Assembly (NCBI RefSeq): GCF_000233955.1
Contig: NZ_JH376581.1
Location: 91,404-155,403, forward strand
Length of the DNA stretch: 64,000 nt
Source of the DNA: Paraprevotella clara YIT 11840
GTDB taxonomy: Bacteria > Bacteroidota > Bacteroidia > Bacteroidales > Bacteroidaceae
Direction: 5' to 3'
How positions within the stretch are numbered: position 1 is the stretch's first letter; the number at the start of each line of letters is the position of its first letter. The notes under the pieces are model-generated. The model ran no database searches. It was given only the letters and a program-made list of their open reading frames with translations, and had not been told where the DNA came from. The position numbers and the translations under genes were made by a program. Shown here piece by piece: positions 43,269-52,614 of this stretch.

Positions 43269-43394
43269 TCTTAAGAAAATAGAAGAAAACAAGAGAGATT
43301 ATTTGAAAAAGAAATACTACCTTTAGGCTTGGAAATCAAGGAGTATGAGCCTGAAAAGAAATGAAGAGCAAATTACTGAAAATCAATTATTTGC

Positions 43395-43439
43395 GACTCA
43401 TAATCTGGAAATCCCTGGTTCAAGCCCAGACTGGTCCAC
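43395..43439 (+). repeat. attR: displaced tRNA-Met 3' end
   Basis: 45 bp matching 37357-37401 except for three changes, each G in the functional copy and A here (two in the variable loop, one breaking the last T-stem pair). There is no 5' half, so it is not a tRNA gene. The 43269-43394 stretch before it shows no gene. Confidence 0.88.
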
Positions 43440-43450
43440 TATAAAAATCA

Positions 43451-43485
43451 ACGGCTTACGAAAGATATTCGTAAGCCGTTTTTTA
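43451..43485 (+). terminator. Original tRNA-Met terminator, now behind attR
   Basis: ACGGCTTACGAA pairs perfectly with TTCGTAAGCCGT around a 5-nt loop and is followed by TTTTTT. Confidence 0.75.
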
Positions 43486-43614
43486 TTTCAACTATATTAC
43501 TTCACAAGCCCGTCGCACGGCGCTGTTTACGAAGATTCTACGTGAAATCAGATGTATTTCTACCCTGCAAAAAGAATGTAAAAGCAACGCAACTGGCTCT
43601 TAATAAGTTTACTC

Positions 43615-43622
43615 TATTTTTG
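43615..43622 (+). promoter_or_regulatory. Promoter -7 box for the phosphatase-like gene
   Basis: TATTTTTG fits TAnnTTTG, 43 bp before the ATG at 43665; no good TTTG lies at the -33 position. Confidence 0.4.
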
Positions 43623-43664
43623 TTGCATCAAAACTTGATAACATAAACTTTAAAAGAAAAAAGA

Positions 43665-46600
43665 ATGAAAAAGAGAATGCTGACACTTCCGTTGCTTTCG
43701 TTAGCAATTTGCGGATATGCCCAGGCACAAGCCGACCGCATAGAAGGCAACCCTGTCATGAAAATCAATGAGACATCCACGTTCGAGGCTCCCAAGAATG
43801 AAACTGTCGCCCGTTATGATTGGACGGCTCCTATCGGTTGCAAAGTCGTATCGGGACAAGGAACACCTTCCGTCGAAATTTCATCTTCCTTTCTATCACA
43901 AGACAGCCCGGTCCGCCTGATAAGAACGTTTACCGATGAACACAAAGATACCTTGGAGGCTCCTATAAAATTCTGCCGCTACGTGCAAAGCATACAAGAT
44001 CACACCATTGCTCCGGGAGAGACAATAAATATAGGAGGAAAAGATTACTCCGAAGCTGACATTTACTACACACCGGCCGAAGGTGAAAACGCCTGTGGAC
44101 AAGTCGTGGCACACCGGCTGACCGTGGAGCCTAAAACCGGCAGCTACGCCGACATGACGAAACCTTACCTCCAAAGCGCGGAAGATACCGCCATCTGGAT
44201 TAGCTGGAAAACCTCTTTCGAAAACACCCCTAAAGTCATTTACGGAACTTCAAAAGACCAACTGACGCAGACCTTAGAGGGTAGCATTGACAATCTTTCA
44301 GAAGACGGTTTCCCATATTATTGGAACTCCATCCGCCTCACCGGCCTGCAACCCAACACGGTGTACTATTACCAAGCTATCAGTGACAACAAGAAAAGCG
44401 AAGTATGCCATTTCCGCACCATGCCGACCCCCAAAAGCCATGAACCCATGCGCATTCTGTTAATGGGCGATCACCAAATCAAAAGCCGAAGCGGATATGA
44501 GTGGCTAATGAAAGCAGCACAACGTAAGATCGAAGAAAAATATGGCGACCTTACCGAAAACATCAACATGATTATGAATATCGGCGACCAAGTGGACGTA
44601 GGTACATTGGACCAATACGAACAGATACACCTGTTCAAATCGCAACTCATGTCACCTTATCTCCCCATCATGACAGCCGTGGGAAACCATGAAACTTACA
44701 ACGACCCGGGTATGCAGAGATATGCCGCACATTACCACTATGAGAACCTTACCTACCAAGGTATCAGCAGTGGAACAGAAAACTATTACGCTTACCAAGC
44801 CGGCCGTATCCTTTTCGTTGTTTTGTCCACTGAACATACCGGCGACGCCCAAAAAGAATGGGTGAGAAAAATTGTAGATGCTGCCAAAAAAGACGATTCT
44901 GTAGACTTCATTATCAGTGTAAACCATCGGCCTATCCAAGCTGAGCAATACGTTGGTGACATCTCGGCATGGGTTAGAAATGAAATCATACCCATTCTGT
45001 CCGAGACTCCGAAGCACGTACTGAACTACGGAGGTCACCACCATTTGTACCATAGGGGGCAGTTGACCGATTATCCGCTATATCATATCATTAACGGTGC
45101 TGCCTCTTGGGATCAAATGTGGGGCATGTCTTCCGAACAAGACTACGACGACGTACAAAAAACCATTGACTATTGGGGCTACCAGATTCTGGAGTTTGAT
45201 TTTGATAAAAAAGAAATGAAGGCGGAGTGCTATGCCATCGGTAACAAGGAACTGGTAGTGGACAATATTCTAATTGACTCCTTCAGTCGTACTTTGGGTA
45301 AAGCTGCTCCGGAAAAGCCGGAAATCAAGGAAATAACAGAAGAGATCATCACCCTGCCTTATACGTTCAAAGGAAGTCCATATAAAACCACTACGAATGA
45401 ACAACTAAATAGCGTACAATACCAATTCTCACTCAACCAAGACTTTTCTACCATAGAATACAACAAGGTACGCGACGTCGAAGACCTTTACGGTTCTACG
45501 GGGAAACCCTTACACATCCCCATTGACCTCAATGAAAATATAGACATCACCCAACTTACCATTGAGAAAAACAAACTGATAAACGGTACCTATTACGTAA
45601 GGATGAGATACCGCGATACCAATATGGAATGGTCGGAATGGTCGGACACCAGACAGTTCACCGTAGAAGGAAGTATAGCAGGTAAACCTTCCATTTCCAT
45701 AACGGACACAAGCGTAACACCAGGAGAAGCCATTACCATCGACTACAAATATGCTCCTGAAGGTCAAAACGCATGGATCGGCATCTACCGCAAAGGAGAA
45801 GAACCGCATTCCGTTCTTTCGTACAAATGGAAATATACCCCGGCTCAATCCGGTTCAATGAATTTCACCATCGACGAAACCAACGAATACTATGCCGTGC
45901 TATTTGAAGATGAGGGATATACGGAAATCAGCGAAAGAATCCCGTTTTATGTCGGTCCCGAACCGCAAATCAGTCTGGAAAAGAGCGAATTCGAAGAAGG
46001 TGAAGACATCGTGGTGACCTACTCCAACGCACCAGGTTTGAAGAACGACTGGATCGGCATCTATAAGCGGGGAGAAGTTCCCGGTACATCCGATACATCC
46101 GATTCATGGGATTACCTCGGCGGAAACACCGAAGGCACACTCACTTTGGCGAAAGATCTGCCCAAAGGATATTATTTCTTGAATTACTTCACCTTGGGAC
46201 AGTACTTCGAACCGCGTGAACGAGTTTATTTCTCTGTAGGCAAAGACATATCTTCGCTGTCTACCGACAAGACGGAATTCTCCACCGATGAAGCAATTCT
46301 CATCCACTACAAGGACGGTCCGGGTACACCGAAAGATTGGGTAGGTGTCTACAAAGATGGCAAAGACCCCAACGTGGACGAGCTTGACGGCTTCTATTAC
46401 ACTTACGGAGCCACGGAAGGAACCGTGAGCATCAAAGCCGGTACGCTCGAACCCGGAAACTATTTCAGCGCCCTGTTCATTAACGATTCCTATGACGAAG
46501 TTTCCCCGAGAATCCAGTTCACCATAAAGGACGGCACAAGCATCAGACAAGCTAAAAATGAAGACGGACCACTACTCTTCTATCCCAATGCTAACGGCTC

Positions 46601-46790
46601 ACTGCATATCGAAGGTAACACCTATGAAACAGCCGACATCTTCAACTTGGCCGGAAACCGTGTGCGTCGCACGACTTTGACGGAAGGCAACTGCACTATC
46701 GACTTCGCCGACCTGCCTGCCGGAATTTACATCTTCAAATTCCACAACGGGACGGACAACTGCATCGTACACAAAGTCATCAAGGAATAA
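43665..46790 (+). CDS. Secreted purple-acid-phosphatase-like metallophosphoesterase with Ig-like repeats
   Basis: 1041 aa with a signal peptide (ending CGYAQAQA). A fibronectin-like domain (TKPYLQSAEDTAIWISWKTS) precedes a calcineurin-type phosphoesterase with all metal-site motifs: LLMGDHQ, MNIGDQVD, VGNHET, SVNHRP and YGGHHHLYH. A second beta domain follows, then three tandem ~90-residue Ig-like repeats, each with a (D/A)W(I/V)G(I/V)Y(R/K) motif (about residues 690-965). The final ~75 residues (FYPNANGSL, ADIFNLAGNRVRR, DLPAGIYIFKFHNG) form a type IX secretion sorting signal. It probably releases phosphate from extracellular phosphoesters at the cell surface. Confidence 0.9.
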   Translation: MKKRMLTLPLLSLAICGYAQAQADRIEGNPVMKINETSTFEAPKNETVARYDWTAPIGCKVVSGQGTPSVEISSSFLSQDSPVRLIRTFTDEHKDTLEAPIKFCRYVQSIQDHTIAPGETINIGGKDYSEADIYYTPAEGENACGQVVAHRLTVEPKTGSYADMTKPYLQSAEDTAIWISWKTSFENTPKVIYGTSKDQLTQTLEGSIDNLSEDGFPYYWNSIRLTGLQPNTVYYYQAISDNKKSEVCHFRTMPTPKSHEPMRILLMGDHQIKSRSGYEWLMKAAQRKIEEKYGDLTENINMIMNIGDQVDVGTLDQYEQIHLFKSQLMSPYLPIMTAVGNHETYNDPGMQRYAAHYHYENLTYQGISSGTENYYAYQAGRILFVVLSTEHTGDAQKEWVRKIVDAAKKDDSVDFIISVNHRPIQAEQYVGDISAWVRNEIIPILSETPKHVLNYGGHHHLYHRGQLTDYPLYHIINGAASWDQMWGMSSEQDYDDVQKTIDYWGYQILEFDFDKKEMKAECYAIGNKELVVDNILIDSFSRTLGKAAPEKPEIKEITEEIITLPYTFKGSPYKTTTNEQLNSVQYQFSLNQDFSTIEYNKVRDVEDLYGSTGKPLHIPIDLNENIDITQLTIEKNKLINGTYYVRMRYRDTNMEWSEWSDTRQFTVEGSIAGKPSISITDTSVTPGEAITIDYKYAPEGQNAWIGIYRKGEEPHSVLSYKWKYTPAQSGSMNFTIDETNEYYAVLFEDEGYTEISERIPFYVGPEPQISLEKSEFEEGEDIVVTYSNAPGLKNDWIGIYKRGEVPGTSDTSDSWDYLGGNTEGTLTLAKDLPKGYYFLNYFTLGQYFEPRERVYFSVGKDISSLSTDKTEFSTDEAILIHYKDGPGTPKDWVGVYKDGKDPNVDELDGFYYTYGATEGTVSIKAGTLEPGNYFSALFINDSYDEVSPRIQFTIKDGTSIRQAKNEDGPLLFYPNANGSLHIEGNTYETADIFNLAGNRVRRTTLTEGNCTIDFADLPAGIYIFKFHNGTDNCIVHKVIKE

Positions 46791-46817
46791 TCCCACACGG
46801 AAATATCATTTCCCCAA

Positions 46818-46870
46818 AAAGGAAGTGCCGGAAGCCTCGGCTTGATAGCCTCTCTTCCGGCACTTCCTTT
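46818..46870. terminator. Bidirectional terminator
   Basis: AAAGGAAGTGCCGGAAG (46818-46834) pairs perfectly with CTTCCGGCACTTCCTTT (46854-46870) between two convergent genes. Confidence 0.8.
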
Positions 46871-46911
46871 CTGTTCGTTTTTACGACTGTCCTTCGGTAG
46901 TCTGTACCGGA

Positions 46912-49272
46912 TTATTGCTCGGGTAGAACCAACCGCTTTACCAGCCCCTCTAACGCGTCCAGATTACGAGGGTCTGCATTTACGTCGAGCACATGACCGT
47001 CTACACCGATAAGACGATAGGAAGGAAAACTGTTCACGCCCAAATATTGTTCTATGGCTCGTTGTTGGTCGTCCGGCAGGTTATAATGCACCACATTGTC
47101 GCCCAGCACGTCGTATTGTTTGATGACGTTCTTCCACGAATCTTCCGCAGAGCGGTTGGCCAAGTAAAGGAACACCACGCCGTAGGGACGCATCCGCTCG
47201 AACAGTTCATGCGAATGGGACAAGGCTTCCTTGCACGGGCCGCACCAAGTGCCCCAAATGTCGAGCAACACGAGTTTGCCGCGATAAGGCTCCGTGAGCT
47301 TGCGCAACAATGCCTCGCCACCGGTCACGTCCTTCACGTCTTCTGCCGACTTCAGACTGCCCACTCCGGACAAGTCCCTGTTTTGGATAGCCACGTACTT
47401 CTCCTGTTCCCTGCTGACGATATCCCATCCGCCCTCAAGCCTGATTTCCCGTTCGGCCTTTGCCATCATCCTGTCCGGTAAGGGTTTCCGTATGTTATCA
47501 ATCTGCCTGTAAAGATTCCGGGCTAAATGGATTTGGCATAGGATACTGTCGCACCCCGCCGATTCCGCGTTTTCTTTCCAGAAATCTATGTTATCCGCCA
47601 ATACCTCCTCGTTCAAAACGTCCTCGAAACGTTTGAAGAGCGATATGAAACGTTGCCCCAAATCACTTTTCCCAAACTCCACCACCATTCGTTGACGCAA
47701 CGAATCCGACGGCTCCACATTCAGTTTTTCTTGTAGTTCCTTAATGGCCAACCGATAAGCCTCCACGGTGTTTGCCTCCTCCTCCGTCATCGAGATTTCA
47801 CCTTGCTGCCGCAAACGCTTGAAGGCATTGAATACGGCATTGCCCCTCGCCTTGTCTTTCGCCTTTGAGGAATGGCCTATATAATCCCTCATCAATATGC
47901 CAAAATTCTGGCAAAGCGTATAGGGTTTGGGAGGACGCTGCCAGACTTTTGTCCGGACAAAGTCCACGTAATCTTCGGGCAACTGCCAATCGGGCACCGC
48001 AAACCGCGCCTGCATCATCGAACGGCCCAACCCTGTCAAAGCAAAAGATTCCATAAAGTAACGGTAACGCCGCGAAAGGTTGGGATGCTCCCCCACGCGC
48101 CGTGACAGTTCCTCTACCGCATGCCGGTACTTTTCCTCCATCTGTGTCCGGAATTCATCGACCGTCCCTTGCCCTTTCCGGAGATAACCATCCACGTACA
48201 AAGGAGGATGCGTCTGCAATTCGTTTTGAAACCGGACATCTTCTCCCATGAAAAGCACATGGCCGGTGGAGAAATCGTGCAACAGGAAATAAGTCTCCCC
48301 CGGCTCCACCACCGTGTTGACACCCTTCCGCCCTATGTCGATATAGATTTCCGACGTGTTGACCAACGGCACGCGCACAGAGAAACGCCCGGTCGAATCC
48401 ATGGCTGCCACAAAGGATTCCTGTTTGTCCGTAAAGATGTTGTTGCGTAATATTTCCACGCTTCGCCCTTTCTCCCACGCCTCGGCAGGCATGTCCTTCA
48501 TCCAGCCCACGATGGTCACGCTGTCGTCCGCACGGTAACCGTTGTCCTTAAACCCCTCCCGCAGGTCTTCCACGGGATAGTCAGGCAACGCCGCCCCCGT
48601 AATCAGGCTGCACTCCACGGCCGGTTCCTTGCCCACGGTGATGCGACGCGTGCCGCGTTTTTCTTTGCCCACCTCCACAGCGAGCTGCTCTCCGCCATAG
48701 GCAATCACCCATTGGCCACGCCCGTCTCTCCGCTCCTCTCGGCTCACCACGTCCCAAACCTTGCCGTCGTATATCACGCCGTCGCCGGAAAAGCCGACAA
48801 ACCAATCTCCCGTACACACATCGCGCCAATAGGTGTCCTCTATCCCTTCGGGCCGATAATCCTCCGGACGGATATTGTAAACCGCCCATCCGTCCGGTTC
48901 TACCAGATTCATCTTTACCGTCCCAAGCGGTACGGCATCGAATGTCAACGTAAAGTCCACTTCATCGCTCTCAGGCATCGTGTACCGTTCCCCAAGGGGA
49001 ATGCCCGAGGCATTCCTCACGGGAAAGTTCCGGCCATCCGCTTGCAATTCCGTCGTGCGCAGGATTTGAATCCAATAACCTGAAGGGTAATGTACATGGC
49101 ACGACACTTCCGTGCGGTCTGCATGGAGCACCACCTTGGTTACCTCTACAATAGAATGGGTATAGCCCACCACGGGATGGTGCCAAACCACGGAATCGCT
49201 TGCCCAAGTACAGACCACGGCAAACGTAACCCACAACAATGCAATAAGTTTCAGTTTCATGTGTTTCATCAT
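46912..49272 (-). CDS. Exported thioredoxin-fold (TlpA-like) protein
   Basis: 786 aa from ATG 49272 (MMKHMKLK); the frame opens at 49308, and 49269 or 49260 are also possible. A signal peptide (LIALLWVTFAVVCTWA) leads into beta-rich N-terminal domains (residues ~30-350, with a carboxypeptidase-regulatory-like part around TIVGWMKDMPAEAW), a long helical region, and a C-terminal TlpA/AhpC-type thioredoxin domain with LLDIWGTWCGPCKEAL, the CxxC redox site. Such Bacteroidales proteins are periplasmic or surface thiol-disulfide proteins; the partner is unknown. It ends at a bidirectional terminator. Confidence 0.85.
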   Translation of the reverse strand: MMKHMKLKLIALLWVTFAVVCTWASDSVVWHHPVVGYTHSIVEVTKVVLHADRTEVSCHVHYPSGYWIQILRTTELQADGRNFPVRNASGIPLGERYTMPESDEVDFTLTFDAVPLGTVKMNLVEPDGWAVYNIRPEDYRPEGIEDTYWRDVCTGDWFVGFSGDGVIYDGKVWDVVSREERRDGRGQWVIAYGGEQLAVEVGKEKRGTRRITVGKEPAVECSLITGAALPDYPVEDLREGFKDNGYRADDSVTIVGWMKDMPAEAWEKGRSVEILRNNIFTDKQESFVAAMDSTGRFSVRVPLVNTSEIYIDIGRKGVNTVVEPGETYFLLHDFSTGHVLFMGEDVRFQNELQTHPPLYVDGYLRKGQGTVDEFRTQMEEKYRHAVEELSRRVGEHPNLSRRYRYFMESFALTGLGRSMMQARFAVPDWQLPEDYVDFVRTKVWQRPPKPYTLCQNFGILMRDYIGHSSKAKDKARGNAVFNAFKRLRQQGEISMTEEEANTVEAYRLAIKELQEKLNVEPSDSLRQRMVVEFGKSDLGQRFISLFKRFEDVLNEEVLADNIDFWKENAESAGCDSILCQIHLARNLYRQIDNIRKPLPDRMMAKAEREIRLEGGWDIVSREQEKYVAIQNRDLSGVGSLKSAEDVKDVTGGEALLRKLTEPYRGKLVLLDIWGTWCGPCKEALSHSHELFERMRPYGVVFLYLANRSAEDSWKNVIKQYDVLGDNVVHYNLPDDQQRAIEQYLGVNSFPSYRLIGVDGHVLDVNADPRNLDALEGLVKRLVLPEQ

Positions 49273-49541
49273 GGAATTATCTAAATTAACCGGCATAAAT
49301 TTACACATATCCCAAAGCCCGGCAAAGCCATGCGTCGGGAAAAGCCGGCACGTTTTGTTTTTTTAAGATTTCCATTCCGTAATCCGCGTAACAGAAAAAC
49401 CACGTACCACCAAGCTGCCGCTCTCCCTAAAACCAACGCCTACAGACGGAATACGGGCATCAGAAATGTAAACGGCACGATGATTCCGGCACGCCATTAT
49501 CTGAAGCGACGCACCAACAATCAGTCTTGCCAAAGGCATCC

Positions 49542-50405
49542 TCATGAAGCCCGATAGGCCTCGGGAGACATCCCGGCCACGCGGGTAAAGTATTTGGAAA
49601 AAATAGACGGATCGTTAAAATGCAGTCCGTAAGCAATATCCTTTATTGTCATGGTTGAGTTGCGCAACAAAACCTGAGCCTCAAGAACCACGTACTCTTC
49701 AATCCAACGTGAAGCCGTACGACCACCGACCTGCCGCAAGACTGTGGTCAGATAACGCGGCGTGACCGACAATCTGCCGGCATAATAAGCCACACGGCGG
49801 TGACACTTATATTCCTTGTAGACCAGTTCAAGAAACCTCCACATCAACTGCTCGTTACGCGAGACCGGATTTTCGGTCTCTTTATATTCCCTACATGCCT
49901 CTTCTATCAAATATAAAACACTGACCACCAAATGGCGCACACCTTCTTCTTTTCCGTTTCCTTCGGGCAGTGACATGTAAATCTGGAGCAAACGACGCAC
50001 ACAAGAAAAAGCTTCCTGTATCTTATCTCCCATGGGTACGATAGCACTCCGTACGGATAGCCGCCCCAAAAAATAATCGCGAAGCACTGCTTTCTTCCAG
50101 TATTCTTCCGAAAACAAGATACCCGTACAACGGAAATCTTCGCTTCTCGACACAATCCGTACGGCATAATTCGCTGCCAAGCAAAGAATCTTCCCGGCAT
50201 CGAAGAGGCGGTGACGCAAATTGATTTCAATTTCCATATGCCCTTCTACACAAAAGAAAAAGCCCCAAAACTTCGTCTTCACCGGATAGGGGCGCAAAAC
50301 GAACAAATCTTCCTCGCGCCAAATGATAAAAGGAGCCTTCTCCTTTCCGAAACCCTCCAAAACCTTCTCATAAGTATAATCACCTCTATTCATACAAAAA
50401 GCCAT
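49542..50405 (-). CDS. AraC-family transcriptional regulator
   Basis: 287 aa. The N-terminal ~170 residues resemble a cupin-type sensor (RPYPVKTKFWGFFFCVEG, FDAGKILCLAAN). The C-terminal AraC DNA-binding domain has the two helix-turn-helices: RRVAYYAGRLSVTPRYLTTV and TIKDIAYGLHFNDPSIFSKY, then FTRVAGMSPEAYR. It is divergent from the alkyl-sulfatase-like gene with a ~127-bp gap and probably controls it. Starts at 50405 or 50393. Confidence 0.92.
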   Translation of the reverse strand: MAFCMNRGDYTYEKVLEGFGKEKAPFIIWREEDLFVLRPYPVKTKFWGFFFCVEGHMEIEINLRHRLFDAGKILCLAANYAVRIVSRSEDFRCTGILFSEEYWKKAVLRDYFLGRLSVRSAIVPMGDKIQEAFSCVRRLLQIYMSLPEGNGKEEGVRHLVVSVLYLIEEACREYKETENPVSRNEQLMWRFLELVYKEYKCHRRVAYYAGRLSVTPRYLTTVLRQVGGRTASRWIEEYVVLEAQVLLRNSTMTIKDIAYGLHFNDPSIFSKYFTRVAGMSPEAYRAS

Positions 50406-50531
50406 GTATAAAACCTTTTATAGGCCTATTCCTTTTAGGAATCGTACAAAAATACAAATAAAAGGCCGAAATAGACATTGCCATCCGCCACAAGTTTATC
50501 TTTCTTTGTACTTTATTTAAAGAACCAGACA

Positions 50532-52475
50532 ATGAGAAAACATTTTTTCAATTTTACATGGAGCCTCATGTGCATGCCTGTCTCTCTTTTTGCCCAGACA
50601 GCAGCCACTCCCTACACAGCCAAAGCTAACCAAACGGTACAGGAAACCTTGAATTTTGCCAACCGGCAGGATTTCGAAGATGCACGACGCGGGTTCATTG
50701 TCACCAGCGACACACCCAATATCTTCATGGCAAACGGTAAGACATCATATCCCCTCAAGGATTGGGAGTTCCTCCAGAACGACAGTCCCGCCACAGCCAA
50801 CCCAAGTTTATGGCGGCAATCACAACTCAATAGTATCCACGGCCTGTTTGAAGTCATACCCGGCAAGGTTTACCAAATCAGAGGTTTCGATCTGGCTAAC
50901 ATGTCATTCGTACGCACCGACAGCGGTTGGATTGTCATCGATGTTTTAACAGTAGAAGAGTCTGCCAAGGCAGGATATGACCTTATCAAGAAACATGTGG
51001 GCAACTTTCCTATACGCGCCGTTATCCTCACCCATCCCCACAGCGACCATTATGGAGGATTACAGGCCATCCGCCAGGGCGCACCCAATAAAGATTTTGA
51101 GATCATCGCACCCAAAGGTTTCCTGAAAGCCGCACAAAACGAAAATATCATGGCAGGCCCAGCCATGGCAAGAAGAGCCACCTATATGTACGGCTTGCAA
51201 TTGACACCCGATGCGCAAGGCTTTATCGGTACGGGACTGGGACAGACCTTGGCAAAAGGGAAGAAAACCCTTCCTCACCCTACAGATGAAATTTCGCAAA
51301 CAGGAGAAACGCGTACCATCGACGGACTACAAATGGAGTTTGTTTCTGCACCTGAATCAGAAGCCCCTGTAGAAATCATGATTTACTTTCCTCAACTGAA
51401 AGCCTTCTGCACGGCAGAAGACATGACCCACACCATGCACAACTTGTTAACCCTACGAGGGGCCAAAGTACGGAACGGCCTTTTGTGGAGTAAATACATC
51501 GACCAAGTGATTACCCGCTATGGGGCACACACCGACGTTGTATTCTCCAGCCATCATTGGCCCATGTGGGGCAATAAGCGCATCCTGCCTTATCTCGAAG
51601 CCCAAAGGGACTTATACCGTTACCTGCACGACCAGACCCTGCATCTGGCCAACCAAGGATACACGCCCGAAGAAATAGCCGAGGCCGTGAAGCTCCCAAC
51701 CTCTTTGGACAGCCTGTTCCATTGCCGGGGCTACTACGGCACGGTGAGCCACAACGTAAAATCGCAATACCAAATGTATTTCGGATGGTTCGACGGTAAC
51801 CCGGCTCACTTGAACCCACTGCCTCCCACCGAACTGGGAAAGAAGTATGTAGAAGCATTGGGAGGAGCTGCACATGTGATGGAAATGGCGGAAAAAGGAT
51901 ATCGGGCAGGAGAATACCGATGGGTAGCCACTCTCTTAGACCACCTTGTTTTTGCTGAACCGGAAAACCGGGCAGCCAGGAAGCTTCTGGCCGACACTTA
52001 TATGCAGTTGGGCTATCAGGCTGAAAGTGGACCGTGGCGCAACTTCTACCTGACCGGAGCCAAAGACTTGACCCGCAATGAAAAGCCTTACACCCCGGTA
52101 CTGACCAACTATCAGACCATCTCGCAAATGGATACTGAGACGCTGTTCGACTTTTGTGCCATACAAATCAACAAGAATAAAGCTGAAGGGAAAGAAGTTG
52201 TCTTGAACTTACATTTCAGCGATACAGGAGAAGATGCCTCACTCATCCTGAAAAACAGCGTACTAAACCATAGGCTAAACCGTCACGAGAAAGATGCCCC
52301 ACTTGACCTGACCCTCTCAAAAAAGGATTTCGTCAGCCTGTTCTTCGGCGCAACTAACCTGAAAGAGTTATGCCAAGATCAGAAAGCTTCGGCAAACGGG
52401 TGCAAAGAAACTATCGACATATTGACATCGTGCGTAGAAACTGCCCATCCGAACTTCAATATCGTAATACCATAA
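50532..52475 (+). CDS. Alkyl sulfatase-like metallo-beta-lactamase-fold hydrolase (SdsA1/BDS1 type)
   Basis: 647 aa from ATG 50532 (MRKHFFNFTWSL, signal peptide ending LFAQ); the frame opens at 50478. The MBL motif is ILTHPHSDHYGG (HxHxDH), with AEDMTHTMHNLLTLRGA and VFSSHHWPMWG further on. Then come the alkyl-sulfatase dimerisation domain (KYVEALGGAAHVMEMAEKGY) and a C-terminal SCP2-like domain (ETLFDFCAIQINKNKAEGKE). The family hydrolyses alkyl sulfate esters such as SDS; in gut species other sulfate esters are possible. Regulated probably by the divergent AraC protein. Confidence 0.9.
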   Translation: MRKHFFNFTWSLMCMPVSLFAQTAATPYTAKANQTVQETLNFANRQDFEDARRGFIVTSDTPNIFMANGKTSYPLKDWEFLQNDSPATANPSLWRQSQLNSIHGLFEVIPGKVYQIRGFDLANMSFVRTDSGWIVIDVLTVEESAKAGYDLIKKHVGNFPIRAVILTHPHSDHYGGLQAIRQGAPNKDFEIIAPKGFLKAAQNENIMAGPAMARRATYMYGLQLTPDAQGFIGTGLGQTLAKGKKTLPHPTDEISQTGETRTIDGLQMEFVSAPESEAPVEIMIYFPQLKAFCTAEDMTHTMHNLLTLRGAKVRNGLLWSKYIDQVITRYGAHTDVVFSSHHWPMWGNKRILPYLEAQRDLYRYLHDQTLHLANQGYTPEEIAEAVKLPTSLDSLFHCRGYYGTVSHNVKSQYQMYFGWFDGNPAHLNPLPPTELGKKYVEALGGAAHVMEMAEKGYRAGEYRWVATLLDHLVFAEPENRAARKLLADTYMQLGYQAESGPWRNFYLTGAKDLTRNEKPYTPVLTNYQTISQMDTETLFDFCAIQINKNKAEGKEVVLNLHFSDTGEDASLILKNSVLNHRLNRHEKDAPLDLTLSKKDFVSLFFGATNLKELCQDQKASANGCKETIDILTSCVETAHPNFNIVIP

Positions 52476-52511
52476 GCCGGATATTCCAACCTATAGACAG
52501 AAGAAGGCCAC

Positions 52512-52552
52512 TATCCGTAATCCAGGTAAAAAAACCTGTAATCCGGATAGCA
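52512..52552 (+). terminator. Hairpin between the sulfatase-like and DXS-like genes
   Basis: CTATCCG...CGGATAG (52512 to 52552) with an inner AGGT/ACCT stem around AAAAA. The T-run is weak; it may end the sulfatase transcript or influence the promoter that follows. Confidence 0.4.
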
Positions 52553-52572
52553 GGCTTCCCGGTAAAACCGCG

Positions 52573-52580
52573 TATCTTTG
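52573..52580 (+). promoter_or_regulatory. Promoter -7 box for the DXS-like gene
   Basis: TATCTTTG, 35 bp before the ATG at 52615; no clear -33 TTTG. Confidence 0.45.
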
Positions 52581-52614
52581 CACCATCATTTCAAAACGAC
52601 AAATTTATCTGTTT

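Larger units (their letters stand above)
37357..43439. mobile_element. 6.1-kb integrative island in tRNA-Met
   Basis: The island is bounded by 45-bp tRNA-derived direct repeats, is visibly more AT-rich than its flanks, and encodes a tyrosine recombinase. Cargo: an exported small protein with a CoiA-like protein, an acidic protein, and an XRE / ImmA-IrrE / PIN operon. There are no relaxase, conjugation, replication or phage structural genes, so transfer would need a helper or the island is a fixed remnant. The stretch 37447-37950 holds only repeats and a promoter-like TACTTTTG at 37741; the small frame there is not convincing. Confidence 0.88.

Noticed and set aside
43395..43439. Possible second tRNA-Met
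   Set aside because: Only the 3' part of the tRNA is present and one T-stem pair is broken; it is the attR duplicate.
43345..43545. 66-codon plus-strand frame across attR
   Set aside because: It reads through the tRNA fragment and a terminator hairpin.
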